A DNA stretch of 64,000 bases from NCBI RefSeq assembly GCF_023347275.1, contig NZ_CP094468.1, forward strand, positions 2,604,001 through 2,668,000, in the 5' to 3' direction. The notes beneath the pieces were generated by a model. The model saw only the letters and a program-made list of their open reading frames with translations. It was not told the origin of the DNA and did not search any database. The translations under genes were made by a program, and so were the position numbers. Shown here in pieces: positions 1 to 8,343 of this stretch (positions are counted from its first letter, which is position 1; the number at the start of each line of letters is the position of its first letter). The stretch comes from Faecalibacterium sp. I3-3-89. GTDB taxonomy: Bacteria > Bacillota > Clostridia > Oscillospirales > Ruminococcaceae.

Positions 1-1
1 A

Positions 2-2473
2 GCGCTGTGCTCAACAGAGGAACGCTTTTGCCAGATCCTCGCTTTTGTCAAATCGCAGTCCACCCGCTACGAAAAATACAACGATACCGTTGCCGCGAAG
101 ACCCTTCGCCGCACGGCGGTCTCGGTGCAGGCGCTGGCCGATGACCCCGCGCTGGACTTCTCCGACCCGCAGTGCCTGAAAAAGGAAACCGAACGGCTCT
201 GGCTCACCGGCATCTCCGTCCTTGACCCGGAGGGCACGCTCCTCTGCGAGTATACCGCGAACGGGGTCGGCTATGCCCGGTTTGGCGACCAGCTCAGGAC
301 CGATGCCGCTCTGGATGTCTTCCGCTACCCGCAGAAGACCTATATGAAGCGCGTCCTGCTGGAAGATGGGTCTGTCGTGGATGTGACGGCACACCGGGCA
401 GGCAGCGGCGCGGCCATCCTGCTCACCTATCGGTACACCCCGGCGGCGCTTGTCGAAGGGACGGCGCTGTCGGTCCAGAGCATTCTGGATGGCTACCCGG
501 AAGAGACCAGCGGCACCCTGTTCATCGTGCAGAACAATCAGGTCATCGCCTCCAACCGCCCGGAGCTGATCGGGCAGGACACCACGGACAGCCCGACGGT
601 ACAGGAGATCCGCAAAGTCGGGGTCGCGGAGATGCTGACCCACACCCGCGGCTGGGACGGCTCCGGCTCCTATTTCGGGATGTACAGCCACGGGCGTACC
701 TTTGACCTCTATGCGTATACAGATGGCAGAACAATCTTCCGTGCGTCCGTCTCCACCATCCTGATGGCACTGGCCGGTTATATCCTGCTCGTGGTCGTCC
801 TTCAAACGCTGCGCAGGCGCTCGGCACAGGAGATGGAGCAGCAGAAAAAGGAGCAGGAGAAGAAGTATCAGACCCAGCTGGAGGAGCAGAACCGCAAGCT
901 GGAGATCGCGCTCCAGCACGAGGGGGCGGCAAACCGCGCCAAGCGGGAGTTCCTGTTCAACATGAGCCACGACATCCGCACCCCGATGAACGCCATCATC
1001 GGCTTCACCTCTCTGGCTGCGACCCACATCGACAACCGGGAGCAGGTGTTGGACTACCTGAAAAAGATCTCCACTTCCAGCCAGCACCTCCTCTCCCTCA
1101 TCAACGATGTGCTGGATATGAGCCGCATCGAGAGCGGAAAAGTAAAGCTCGAGGAGCGCGCGGTGCATCTGCCGGATCTCGTCCACGATGTGCGCTCCAT
1201 CATCCAGCCCAATGTCTCGGCCAAGCGGCTGTCGCTCTTCATCGACACCATGGATGTGGAGAACGAGGACATCATCACCGACCCGCTGCGGCTGAATCAG
1301 GTGTTGCTGAACATTCTGTCCAACGCCATCAAGTTCACCCCCACCGGCGGCATGATCAGCCTCCGCATCGCCCAGAAGAACGGTGCGCCCACCGGGCGTG
1401 CCCGCTATGAGTTCCGCATCAAGGACAATGGCATCGGCATGAGCGCGGAGTTCCAGAAGCACATCTTTGAGGAGTTCAGCCGGGAGGAAAGCTCCACCGT
1501 CAGCGGCATTCAGGGCACCGGCCTCGGAATGTCCATCACCAAGAACATCGTGGACCTGATGGGCGGCACCATCGCCATCGAGAGCGAGCTGGGCAAGGGC
1601 AGCGAGTTCATCGTGGACCTCTGCTTTGCACGCTGTGAGCAGAAGGTGGAGCAGCGGCAGCTCCCGCAGCTGGAAGGGCTGCGCGCACTGGTGGCGGACG
1701 ACGACACCGACACCTGCCTGAGCGTCAGCACCATGCTGTCCAAGATCGGGATGCGGCCGGAGTGGACGATCTCCGGCAAGGAGGCGGTGATCCGCACCAA
1801 GTACGCGGTGGAGCGGGGCGATGAATTCAGCGTCTACATCATCGACTGGCTCATCCCCGATATGAACGGCATCGAGATCGTGCGTCAGATCCGCAAGGTG
1901 ATCGGGCACAACTGCCCCATCATCATCCTGACCGCCTACGATTGGGCCGACATCGAGGAAGAAGCCCGCGCTGCTGGAGTGACCGCCTTCTGCGAGAAGC
2001 CGCTGTTCCTTTCCGAGCTGCGCAAGGTCCTGTCTGAGCCGTTCTCTGCCGAGGTGTCTCCCCGCCTGCCGGAACCGAAGGCTTCCGCCTTTCAGGGGAA
2101 AAAGCTCCTGCTGGTGGAGGACAACGAGCTGAACCGCGAGATCGCAATGGAGTTTCTGACGGAAGCGGGCTTTGTGGTGGATTCTGCCGAGGACGGCGCG
2201 ATCGCCGTCCAGAAGATGGAGCAGGCTGCGCCCGGCCAGTATGACCTGATCCTGATGGACATCCAGATGCCCAACATGGACGGCTACGAGGCGACGCGGC
2301 GGATCCGCGCCCTGCCGGACGCGAAAAAGGCCGGCATCCCCATCTTTGCCATGACGGCAAACGCCTTTGAGGAAGACCGCCAGAACGCGCTGAAGGCCGG
2401 CATGAACGGCCACATCGCAAAGCCGCTGGACGTCCCCCGCCTGCTGAGCATCCTTGCCGATGCACTGAAATGA
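2..2473 (+). CDS. Hybrid sensor histidine kinase with two receiver domains (5' end outside window)
   Basis: The reading frame is open to the left edge, so the N-terminus is missing; 823 codons are visible. The order is: part of an extracytoplasmic sensor domain; one membrane helix (about 741-812, rich in A/L/V/I); a charged coiled coil (about 825-920); a HisKA domain with the phospho-acceptor in [13 protein letters not shown] (about 958-1000); a HATPase domain with NxxxNAIKFT and a [11 protein letters not shown]-box; then two receiver domains. The first receiver (about 1690-2030) has acidic DDD, the IIDW phospho-acceptor region and a CEKPLF lysine. The second (about 2100-2470) has [15 protein letters not shown] and IAKPLD. 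In this family a phosphorelay runs from His to Asp in the receivers. No partner response regulator with a DNA-binding domain is visible. The ligand cannot be read from the sequence. The gene is followed by a terminator. Confidence 0.9.
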   Translation, partial: ALCSTEERFCQILAFVKSQSTRYEKYNDTVAAKTLRRTAVSVQALADDPALDFSDPQCLKKETERLWLTGISVLDPEGTLLCEYTANGVGYARFGDQLRTDAALDVFRYPQKTYMKRVLLEDGSVVDVTAHRAGSGAAILLTYRYTPAALVEGTALSVQSILDGYPEETSGTLFIVQNNQVIASNRPELIGQDTTDSPTVQEIRKVGVAEMLTHTRGWDGSGSYFGMYSHGRTFDLYAYTDGRTIFRASVSTILMALAGYILLVVVLQTLRRRSAQEMEQQKKEQEKKYQTQLEEQNRKLEIALQHEGAANRAKREFLFNMSHDIRTPMNAIIGFTSLAATHIDNREQVLDYLKKISTSSQHLLSLINDVLDMSRIESGKVKLEERAVHLPDLVHDVRSIIQPNVSAKRLSLFIDTMDVENEDIITDPLRLNQVLLNILSNAIKFTPTGGMISLRIAQKNGAPTGRARYEFRIKDNGIGMSAEFQKHIFEEFSREESSTVSGIQGTGLGMSITKNIVDLMGGTIAIESELGKGSEFIVDLCFARCEQKVEQRQLPQLEGLRALVADDDTDTCLSVSTMLSKIGMRPEWTISGKEAVIRTKYAVERGDEFSVYIIDWLIPDMNGIEIVRQIRKVIGHNCPIIILTAYDWADIEEEARAAGVTAFCEKPLFLSELRKVLSEPFSAEVSPRLPEPKASAFQGKKLLLVEDNELNREIAMEFLTEAGFVVDSAEDGAIAVQKMEQAAPGQYDLILMDIQMPNMDGYEATRRIRALPDAKKAGIPIFAMTANAFEEDRQNALKAGMNGHIAKPLDVPRLLSILADALK

Positions 2474-2540
2474 CCCTGTGCTCCGGGGCGCAAAAGCAGC
2501 CCTCCGCGCTCCGAAGCGCTGCAAAAACCGCATAAAAATG

Positions 2541-2581
2541 GAAAAAGCCCGATGGTTTCAATGAACCATCGAGCTTTTTCT
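2541..2581 (+). terminator. Rho-independent terminator of the hybrid kinase gene
   Basis: GATGGTT pairs with AACCATC around a short loop, and the A-run and T-run on either side extend the stem. It starts 68 nt after the kinase stop codon and ends just before the first tRNA gene, which is on the other strand, so it separates convergent transcripts. Confidence 0.75.
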
Positions 2582-2675
2582 TGGCGGAGTAGGAGGGATT
2601 TGAACCCTCGCGCCGTTGTTTAGACGACCTACGCCCTTAGCAGGGGCGCCTCTTCGGCCTCTTGAGTACTACTCC
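2582..2675 (-). tRNA. tRNA-Ser (anticodon GCU)
   Basis: On the minus strand the acceptor arm GGAGTAG pairs with CTACTCC and is followed by an encoded GCCA end. The anticodon stem CGCCC/GGGCG encloses CTGCTAA, giving anticodon GCT (decodes AGC/AGU). The long variable arm (about GTAGGTCGTCTAAACAACGG) is typical of class II serine tRNAs, and the T loop GGTTCAAATCC is canonical. Length is 94 nt including CCA. Confidence 0.95.
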
Positions 2676-2707
2676 AGAGCAAAGTGCGTTACACTTATTC
2701 AAAAAAA

Positions 2708-2795
2708 TGGCGGAGAGAGTGGGATTCGAACCCACGGTACGTTGCCGTACGGCAGTTTTCAAGACTGCTTCCTTAAACCACTCGGACATCTCTCC
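2708..2795 (-). tRNA. tRNA-Ser (anticodon UGA)
   Basis: The minus-strand acceptor GGAGAGA pairs with TCTCTCC and is followed by GCCA. The anticodon stem GCAGT/ACTGC encloses CTTGAAA, giving anticodon TGA (decodes UCA). A long variable arm with the GCCGTACGGC palindrome and the T loop GGTTCGAATCC are visible. It lies 32 nt upstream of the GCU isoacceptor in the transcription direction, so the two serine tRNAs are probably co-transcribed. Confidence 0.95.
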
Positions 2796-2944
2796 TCGTG
2801 GGCACTCGCACACGCCGTACCGAATGCCTATTTAATTTACCAGATTTTCGCCGTTCTGTCAAGCCTTAATTTCAACTTTTTCAGACATTCCCGCAGACCC
2901 CCGCCCATCGACAACCTTTTTTTGGCGAAGCCCTCATTTTTCTC

Positions 2945-2973
2945 TTTACAAAAACATCTTTTTGTTGTACAAT
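2945..2973 (+). promoter_or_regulatory. SigA-type promoter of the LexA-like gene with an internal 18-bp dyad
   Basis: TTTACA (2945-2950) and TACAAT (2968-2973) are 17 nt apart. A perfect inverted repeat, ACAAAAA-CATC-TTTTTGT (2948-2965), fills the spacer and overlaps the -35 box. Such a position suits a repressor site, most simply for the adjacent LexA-like regulator itself. The promoter reading is strong; the operator role is inference. Confidence 0.75.
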
Positions 2974-3016
2974 AGAGATGCAAGATTTTAACCTCGGAGT
3001 AAAGGAGTGTACGACC

Positions 3017-3649
3017 ATGTCGTTTTCAGAGCTTTTGAAGCAGTGCCGCAAGCAGAAGGGGATCAGTCAGGCGGAGCTGGCATCCAAACTGGGAGTGACC
3101 CAGCAGGCCGTCGGCAAGTGGGAAAGCGGCAAATCCTCCCCCGACCCCGCCACGGTGGCCCGCATCGCCGAGATCCTGAGCACCACGGCAGACTTCCTGC
3201 TGGGGCTTTACCGCCCGGTGTCCAACGCAGCCACCCCCGAGGAGCGCTTTTTCGGCAACTACGCCGAGAGCCTCATCCCGGTCATCGGCACCGTGAAGGC
3301 CGGGTACGGCGCGCTGGCCTTTGAGGAGGATTACGGGCAGGAGTATGCCCGCGTCAAGGACCCCTCCAACTATTTCTACCTCGTCGTCCGGGGCGACAGC
3401 ATGGAGCCGCGCATTCAGGACGGCGACCTCGCCCTCGTCCACAAGCAGGACACGCTGGAAAACGGCGATCTGGGCGTACTGGTCTACGGCGACGAGGGCG
3501 AAGGCACCCTCAAGCGGTATATCCAGCGGGGCAACTGCGTCGTGCTGCAGCCCTTCAACCCCGCCTACAACGAACTGGTCATCAAGGGCGATGACCTGAA
3601 CCGCCTGCACATCGCAGGCCGTGTGGTCGAGACGAAGGCCAAGTGGTGA
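3017..3649 (+). CDS. LexA-like transcriptional regulator (XRE-type HTH plus S24 self-cleaving peptidase domain)
   Basis: 210 aa. Residues 1-60 form an XRE/Cro-type helix-turn-helix (SQAELASKLGVTQQAVGKWE). Residues 88-205 form a LexA/UmuD-like S24 domain. The Ala95-Gly96 bond in VKAGYG is the expected self-cleavage site, Ser128 in GDSMEP the nucleophile and Lys166 in TLKRY the general base, so the catalytic dyad is intact. The ATG at 3017 was chosen because AAAGGAG (3001-3007) lies 9 nt upstream; an earlier in-frame ATG at 2978 has no such site. In the family, RecA-ssDNA or another stress signal triggers cleavage and derepression. It precedes a radical-SAM DNA-metabolism pair by 70 nt. It is not classical LexA, because its HTH is XRE-type; target genes are unknown. 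Confidence 0.85.
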   Translation: MSFSELLKQCRKQKGISQAELASKLGVTQQAVGKWESGKSSPDPATVARIAEILSTTADFLLGLYRPVSNAATPEERFFGNYAESLIPVIGTVKAGYGALAFEEDYGQEYARVKDPSNYFYLVVRGDSMEPRIQDGDLALVHKQDTLENGDLGVLVYGDEGEGTLKRYIQRGNCVVLQPFNPAYNELVIKGDDLNRLHIAGRVVETKAKW

Positions 3650-3719
3650 GCCTCGCCCCTCTCCCTGGGCATTTCCGTGGGGGCAAAGGGGTCGTATCCC
3701 CTTCGGGAGGTGGAGTTTT

Positions 3720-5078
3720 ATGGAACAGTCGCTGATGGACAAGCTCACCATTCTGGCCGACAGTGCAAAATACGACGTCGCCTGCACGTCCAGCGGCGCG
3801 TCCCGTGCGGCGAGGGCCGGTACTCTCGGCAGCTGCTACGCGCCGGGCTGCTGCCACGCATTCACCGCAGACGGCCGCTGCGTCAGCCTGCTGAAGGTCC
3901 TGATGAGCAACTGCTGTGCTTTTGATTGCAGCTACTGCGTCAACCGGAAGTCCAACGACGTGCCCCGGGCCACCTTTTCGCCCCGGGAGCTGGCCGAGCT
4001 GACCATCGAGTTCTACCGCCGCAACTACATCGAGGGGCTTTTCCTGTCCAGCGCCGTGCTGGGCACCCCCGACTACACCACCGAGCGGATGCTCTCCGTC
4101 CTGCGGCTGCTGCGGAACGAATACCATTTCGGCGGCTATATCCATGCCAAGACCATCCCCGGCACAAGCCCGGAGCTGATCCGGCAGATGGGCTTCCTCG
4201 CCGACCGCCTCAGCGTCAACGTCGAGCTGCCCAGCGAGCAGAGCCTCCATCTCCTCGCCCCCGACAAGGGCCGCCACTCCATCTTCCGGCCCATGAAGCA
4301 GATCTCGGCGGCGGGCGAGGAGAGCAAAAAGGAGCTGACCCTCTACCGCCACGCCCCCAAGTTCGCCCCTGCCGGCCAGAGCACCCAGATGATCGTCGGC
4401 GCATCGCCCGAGACAGACTACCACATTTTACAGCTCTCCGAGGGGATGTACCAGAAATACGGCCTCAAGCGGGTGTTCTACTCGGCCTACATCCCGGTGT
4501 CGGACGACACCCGCCTGCCCGCTCTGGACACAAAGCCGCCCCTGCTGCGGGAGCACCGGCTCTATCAGGCCGACTGGCTGCTCCGCTTCTACCAGTTCAG
4601 GGCCGACGAGATCCTAGACAAAGACAACCAGAGCTTCAACCCCTACCTCGACCCCAAGTGCAACTGGGCCGTCCAGCACTACGGGCTGTTCCCGGTGGAC
4701 ATCAACCGTGCCCCCTTCGAGATGCTGCTGCGGGTGCCGGGCATCGGCCCCAAGAGCGCCCGCCGCATCCGGGAGGCGCGGCGGCTGTCCGACCTCGGCC
4801 TCGACGAGCTGAAGCGGATGGGCGTCGTGCTCAAGCGGGCGCAGTATTTCATCACCTGCCGGGGCTTTTCGGGGGCGCACCCGGGCCGGGGCAGCGCCGG
4901 ACGGGAGCGCATCACCCGGGCACTCATCGACCCCAACGTCTTCAGTGCCGGGGCCGAACAGCTGAGCCTCTTCGCCCCGCCGGCGGTGGACCGGCTCGTT
5001 GCGCAGGGCGTGCCGCCCCGGGCGGCCCAGCGGATGGTGCGGGAGGAGGCAGTGCAATGTCTGGCGAGAGCGTTGTGA
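3720..5078 (+). CDS. Putative DNA modification/repair radical SAM protein (UDG-linked rSAM family)
   Basis: 452 aa. A radical-SAM 4Fe-4S motif Cx3Cx2C (C66-AFD-C70-SY-C73) follows a cysteine-rich N-terminus (GSCYAPGCCHAF). The core TIM-barrel region is followed by a C-terminal helix-hairpin-helix (RVPGIGPKSARRIREARR, about 345-363) that should bind DNA. This matches the family annotated as putative DNA modification/repair radical SAM protein (TIGR03916, from memory). Its genes usually sit beside the partner found immediately downstream, and in some species the partner is fused to a uracil-DNA glycosylase. The start at 3720 follows GGGAGG at 3705-3710. The last 22 nt overlap the next gene, so the two are translationally coupled. 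The reaction is unknown for the family. Confidence 0.85.
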   Translation: MEQSLMDKLTILADSAKYDVACTSSGASRAARAGTLGSCYAPGCCHAFTADGRCVSLLKVLMSNCCAFDCSYCVNRKSNDVPRATFSPRELAELTIEFYRRNYIEGLFLSSAVLGTPDYTTERMLSVLRLLRNEYHFGGYIHAKTIPGTSPELIRQMGFLADRLSVNVELPSEQSLHLLAPDKGRHSIFRPMKQISAAGEESKKELTLYRHAPKFAPAGQSTQMIVGASPETDYHILQLSEGMYQKYGLKRVFYSAYIPVSDDTRLPALDTKPPLLREHRLYQADWLLRFYQFRADEILDKDNQSFNPYLDPKCNWAVQHYGLFPVDINRAPFEMLLRVPGIGPKSARRIREARRLSDLGLDELKRMGVVLKRAQYFITCRGFSGAHPGRGSAGRERITRALIDPNVFSAGAEQLSLFAPPAVDRLVAQGVPPRAAQRMVREEAVQCLARAL

Positions 5079-5845
5079 CCCCGCCGAAGGCCCGGAAGCT
5101 CCACGACGCCGATGTGGTCTACCTCTACGACGGCAGCTTCGAGGGCTTTCTGTGCTGCGTGTTCGAGAGCTTTGTCCAGCACGAGATCCCCTTTGCGGTC
5201 TGGACGCCCCAGCGGGAGACGGCCACCCTCTACCCTGTCCGGGACATCGAGACGGACTCCGCCAAGGCCCGGCGGGTCTTTTCCAGCCTTGGGAAAAAGC
5301 TGGGCCGGGAGACGGAGTACCTCGTCAGCCGGGATTTTCTCTCCGGACAGGAGGAGAAAGAGCTGCTGCTCATCCGCTTTCTGCATCTGGCCTTCGCCCT
5401 CGGCCCCGGCACGGTCAAGCGGATGGGCCACCCGGACGTAGCACCCCTTTACGAGATGAAAAAGAGCCTCGACTGGGAGGTGGACAAGTTTCAGGGCTTC
5501 GTCCGCTTCGAAGAGCACGACGGGATGCTGGGTGCGGTCATCCACCCCAAAAACTACATCCTCCCCCTGCTGCGGGGGCATTTCTGCGCCCGCTTCCCGG
5601 AGGAGGACTTCATGATATACGACGCCGTCCATCAGGCGGTGTTACTCTATCAGGGCCACGAGGCCAAGCTCCTCGAGCTGGCCGCGCCGCTCACCCTTCC
5701 CCCGCCCAGCGCTCGGGAGCAGGAGCTTCAGGCGCTCTGGAAGCAGTTCTACGACACGCTGGAGATCAAGGCCCGCCACAGCGAAAAGGGCCGGATGAGC
5801 CACTGTCCCAAGCGTTTTTGGCAGGATATGGTGGAAATGCGGTGA
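5057..5845 (+). CDS. Radical-SAM-linked DNA metabolism protein (TIGR03915-like)
   Basis: 262 aa. It starts inside the end of the radical SAM gene (22-nt overlap), and the sequence begins MSGESVVTPPKARKLHD followed by VVYLYDGSFEGFLCCVFE, the typical opening of the SAM_7-linked conserved protein. C-terminal features are RFPEEDFMIYDAVHQ and the end motif HCPKRFWQDMVEM. No catalytic motif is evident. In other genomes this domain is fused to a UdgX-like uracil-DNA glycosylase; here the glycosylase part is absent, so the protein ends at the linker domain. Family assignment rests on remembered sequence features and on the conserved gene pair. Confidence 0.8.
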   Translation: MSGESVVTPPKARKLHDADVVYLYDGSFEGFLCCVFESFVQHEIPFAVWTPQRETATLYPVRDIETDSAKARRVFSSLGKKLGRETEYLVSRDFLSGQEEKELLLIRFLHLAFALGPGTVKRMGHPDVAPLYEMKKSLDWEVDKFQGFVRFEEHDGMLGAVIHPKNYILPLLRGHFCARFPEEDFMIYDAVHQAVLLYQGHEAKLLELAAPLTLPPPSAREQELQALWKQFYDTLEIKARHSEKGRMSHCPKRFWQDMVEMR

Positions 5846-5874
5846 TTCTTTACAAAAAGGTTGCATCTGCGCCG

Positions 5875-5902
5875 TTGCGCTCTACAAAAGGTATGGTATA
5901 CT
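5875..5902 (+). promoter_or_regulatory. Probable promoter of the cyclophilin gene
   Basis: TTGCGC (5875-5880), a 16-nt spacer and TATACT (5897-5902), about 65 nt upstream of the start codon. A TCTTTACAAAAA string at 5847-5858 repeats the sequence around the -35 box of the LexA-like gene (2943-2954), but the matching second arm of the dyad is not present here. Confidence 0.55.
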
Positions 5903-5977
5903 AAAGGGGAGCTTCGGCAGAGCATCTGCCGCACCCAACCCGAAACGGGCTATGATAAAAGGAGCATTGTGAAAACT

Positions 5978-6454
5978 ATGGTTCGCATTACTATGGAAGA
6001 CGGCGGCGTCATCGACATCGAGCTGAACGAGGAAGCTGCCCCCATCACCTGTGAGAATTTCAAGAAGCTGGTCGGTCAGGGCTTCTACAACGGTCTGACC
6101 TTCCACCGCGTCATCCCCGGCTTTATGATCCAGGGCGGCTGCCCGCTGGGCAACGGCACCGGCGGCCCCGGCTGGAACATCAAGGGCGAGTTTGCCGCCA
6201 ACGGCGTCAACAACCCCATCAAGCACACCCGCGGCGTCATCAGCATGGCCCGCAGCATGAACCCCAACAGCGCCGGCAGCCAGTTCTTCATCATGCATGA
6301 GGACGCACCCCACCTCGACGGCCAGTATGCCGCCTTTGGCAAGGTCGTCTCCGGCATGGATGTCGTGGACAGGATCGCATCCGTCCCCACCGACTGGAAC
6401 GATAAACCCAAGACCGCTGTCAAGATGAAGACCGTCGAGCTGCTCGAGGGCTGA
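5978..6454 (+). CDS. Peptidyl-prolyl cis-trans isomerase, cyclophilin type
   Basis: 158 aa, a minimal single-domain cyclophilin. It shows the catalytic FHRVIPGFMIQGG segment, the MARSMNPNSAGSQFFI motif and the HLDGQYAAFGKVVSGMDVV segment. There is no signal peptide, so it is cytoplasmic and should speed proline isomerisation during folding. Start choice is uncertain: AAAAGGAG (5957-5964) lies 13 nt before the ATG at 5978 and 4 nt before an in-frame GTG at 5969; the latter would add three residues (MKT). It is monocistronic, with its own promoter and terminator. Confidence 0.93.
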   Translation: MVRITMEDGGVIDIELNEEAAPITCENFKKLVGQGFYNGLTFHRVIPGFMIQGGCPLGNGTGGPGWNIKGEFAANGVNNPIKHTRGVISMARSMNPNSAGSQFFIMHEDAPHLDGQYAAFGKVVSGMDVVDRIASVPTDWNDKPKTAVKMKTVELLEG

Positions 6455-6468
6455 TCTTCTGCACCTAT

Positions 6469-6502
6469 GGCTTTCTCTTCGGAGGAAGCCTTTTTTCTTT
6501 TA
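6469..6502 (+). terminator. Terminator with UUCG tetraloop after the cyclophilin gene
   Basis: A 9-bp stem (GGCTTTCTC / GAGGAAGCC, one G-U pair) closed by TTCG is followed by TTTTTTCTTTT. It overlaps the last codons of the convergent WYL gene. Confidence 0.85.
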
Positions 6503-7465
6503 TTGATGCATTCCGGCCAGCCGCTCATTCAGCTTCCGCAGACCGTCCCGCACCTCGGCGGGCGAGACCACTTCGACCTTTCCGCCGAAACCGCAGACCC
6601 AGCCATAGAACTGGTCGCTGACGCAGACGGGCACGTCAAAGTGGAAGCTGCCCTTCCCTTCCGGCACAAAGATGGGCGAGGCGCCGAAGCGCTCCCGCAT
6701 AGCCGATTCGAGGTCAGAAGTACACCGCAGGGTGACGCGGTGCTCCGGCCCGCCGAACATCTGGAAGTGCTTTTTCAGGTAGGAGGGCAGGTCGAAATCG
6801 GCAAACTGCTCCCTGCCCCGGCGCGGCTCGTCCAGCACCGTCACCCCGGCCATCTTATCCACCCGGTAATGGCGGATGCCCACCGGCTCCTTCTCGTCCT
6901 GATAGGCGATGAGATAGTAGCAGCCGTTCTCCCACGCCATCTGCCACGGGCTGATGGTGTAGGGGGCGGGACGTCCCGCTTTTTTGTAGCGGAATCGCAC
7001 CATTTTTCCGGTGTTGATGGCCGCGAAGAGGGCATCCACGCTGTAGGGCAGGTCCTTGTTGTCGCTTTTGGGGCGGCCATCGACGTAGACCTGACGCTGG
7101 AGCTGGGTGCCCTGATACCGGGAGGCCAGCCCTTCCAGCTTATGGATGAGCTTGTCGCTGGAGGTCTTGGAGATGACCCGGCTGGACTGGACGGCGTCCA
7201 CCAGAAGCTTCAGTTCGGCCAGTTCGAAGGGCCTCGTCGCCATCCAGTAGCCGCCGCTGCGGCCCCGGCGCAGCCGGATGTCGTAACCAAGCGCATTCAG
7301 CGCGTCGATGTCGCTGTAGACGCTCTTGCGCTCACAGAGGATGCCCTGCCGGGCCAGCAGCTCCACCAGCTGGGGCACATTGAGCAGATGTTCCTCATCG
7401 GTCTGCTGCTCAAAGATGCGCAGCAGCGCCAGGAGTTTGGATTTTTGTCCTTCCTGCTTGGGCAT
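6500..7465 (-). CDS. WYL-domain transcriptional regulator (YafY/DeoR-like)
   Basis: 321 aa. The N-terminal winged helix-turn-helix (about residues 5-75) contains RKSVYSDIDALNALGYDI and the GGYWMATRPFELAEL junction. The WYL domain (about 130-200) carries TISPWQMAWENGCYYLIAY and IRHYRVDKM, which in the family bind a nucleotide or nucleic-acid ligand. A WCX-like C-terminal extension follows. The start at 7465 is fixed by AAAGGAGG six nt upstream. It begins 17 nt after the tyrA stop and is the last gene of the aromatic amino acid operon, so it may regulate that operon or merely be co-transcribed. Confidence 0.85.
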   Translation of the reverse strand: MPKQEGQKSKLLALLRIFEQQTDEEHLLNVPQLVELLARQGILCERKSVYSDIDALNALGYDIRLRRGRSGGYWMATRPFELAELKLLVDAVQSSRVISKTSSDKLIHKLEGLASRYQGTQLQRQVYVDGRPKSDNKDLPYSVDALFAAINTGKMVRFRYKKAGRPAPYTISPWQMAWENGCYYLIAYQDEKEPVGIRHYRVDKMAGVTVLDEPRRGREQFADFDLPSYLKKHFQMFGGPEHRVTLRCTSDLESAMRERFGASPIFVPEGKGSFHFDVPVCVSDQFYGWVCGFGGKVEVVSPAEVRDGLRKLNERLAGMHQ

Positions 7466-7482
7466 GGGCGGCCTCCTTTCGG

Positions 7483-8343
7483 TCACGAGTCCTTCTTGTC
7501 GAATGCGGCGCGGCGCTGGGTGGACAGGCGGAACATCTCTTCCAGTTTGTCCCGGTCGTCGGCCACGAGGGCGTCCCGCAGCTGGGCGAGGGCCGCGTCG
7601 AACTGGTCGATCTCGGAGATGAGGTTCTCCTTGTTCCAGAGGAACAACTCAGCCCACATCTTTTCGTTGATGCGGGCGATGCGGGTCAGGTCCCGGAAGG
7701 AATCGCCTGTGTACTCGCAGAGCGAGGAGTTGTCGTTGGCGCACATGAGGCTGACGGCGATGGCATGGCAGAGCTGGCTGACGTAGCCGATCATCTTATC
7801 GTGCTCCTGCACGGTCAGGGTGCAGATGTGGCGGAAGCCCAGCACCTCAGCCAGCTCTTTCGCCCACTGGACCGCCTCGGAGGTGTTCTTCTCGGTGGGG
7901 GTGATGATGAAGTTGGCAGGGGCAAAGTTGACCTCCGCCGCGTGCTCGACGCTGGAGGTCTCACGGCCCGCCATCGGATGGCTGGCGATGAACTCTACCC
8001 CTGCCGGGCACATCGCCTGCACCGGCTCCACAAGGCCGGTCTTGACGCCGGAGACATCGGTAAAGATGCAGCCGGGCTTGAGAAGAGAGCCGTACGTCCT
8101 GAACCAGTCGATGAGGGCCGTGGGGTACAGACCGAAGATGATGTGGTCGGCCTGCGCGACGAGATCCTCGAAATCGTGGGTCTTGCCGCTGGCGATATAG
8201 CCGTGGTCGAGGGCGTATTGTAAATGCCCCTCGCTGCGGTTGATGCCGTCCACATGGAACCCGGCCTTGGAAAGCTCGAGGGCGTATTTGCCGCCCAGCA
8301 GGCCGAGGCCCACCACGAGATAACGCTTCGATTTATCCAGCAT
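7483..8343 (-). CDS. tyrA: Prephenate dehydrogenase (TyrA)
   Basis: 286 aa. It oxidatively decarboxylates prephenate to 4-hydroxyphenylpyruvate, the tyrosine branch. A Rossmann NAD(P) motif (VVGLGLLGGKYA) is at the N-terminus; SHPMAGRE carries the catalytic His region, and the helical C-domain has the YVSQLCHAIA segment. There is no ACT domain and no chorismate mutase fusion, so allosteric tyrosine inhibition through ACT is not expected. GGAGG lies 6 nt before the ATG, and the first 11 nt overlap the end of aroA, so translation is coupled. Confidence 0.93.
   Translation of the reverse strand: MLDKSKRYLVVGLGLLGGKYALELSKAGFHVDGINRSEGHLQYALDHGYIASGKTHDFEDLVAQADHIIFGLYPTALIDWFRTYGSLLKPGCIFTDVSGVKTGLVEPVQAMCPAGVEFIASHPMAGRETSSVEHAAEVNFAPANFIITPTEKNTSEAVQWAKELAEVLGFRHICTLTVQEHDKMIGYVSQLCHAIAVSLMCANDNSSLCEYTGDSFRDLTRIARINEKMWAELFLWNKENLISEIDQFDAALAQLRDALVADDRDKLEEMFRLSTQRRAAFDKKDS

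Noticed and set aside
11..2533. 840-codon open frame antisense to the hybrid kinase
   Set aside because: It mirrors the codon structure of the real gene on the other strand; no family motifs and no ribosome site. The kinase domains on the plus strand are unambiguous.
2582..2795. tRNA-Ser genes as an integration site of a mobile element
   Set aside because: No integrase, no repeated tRNA 3' end and no change of composition nearby.
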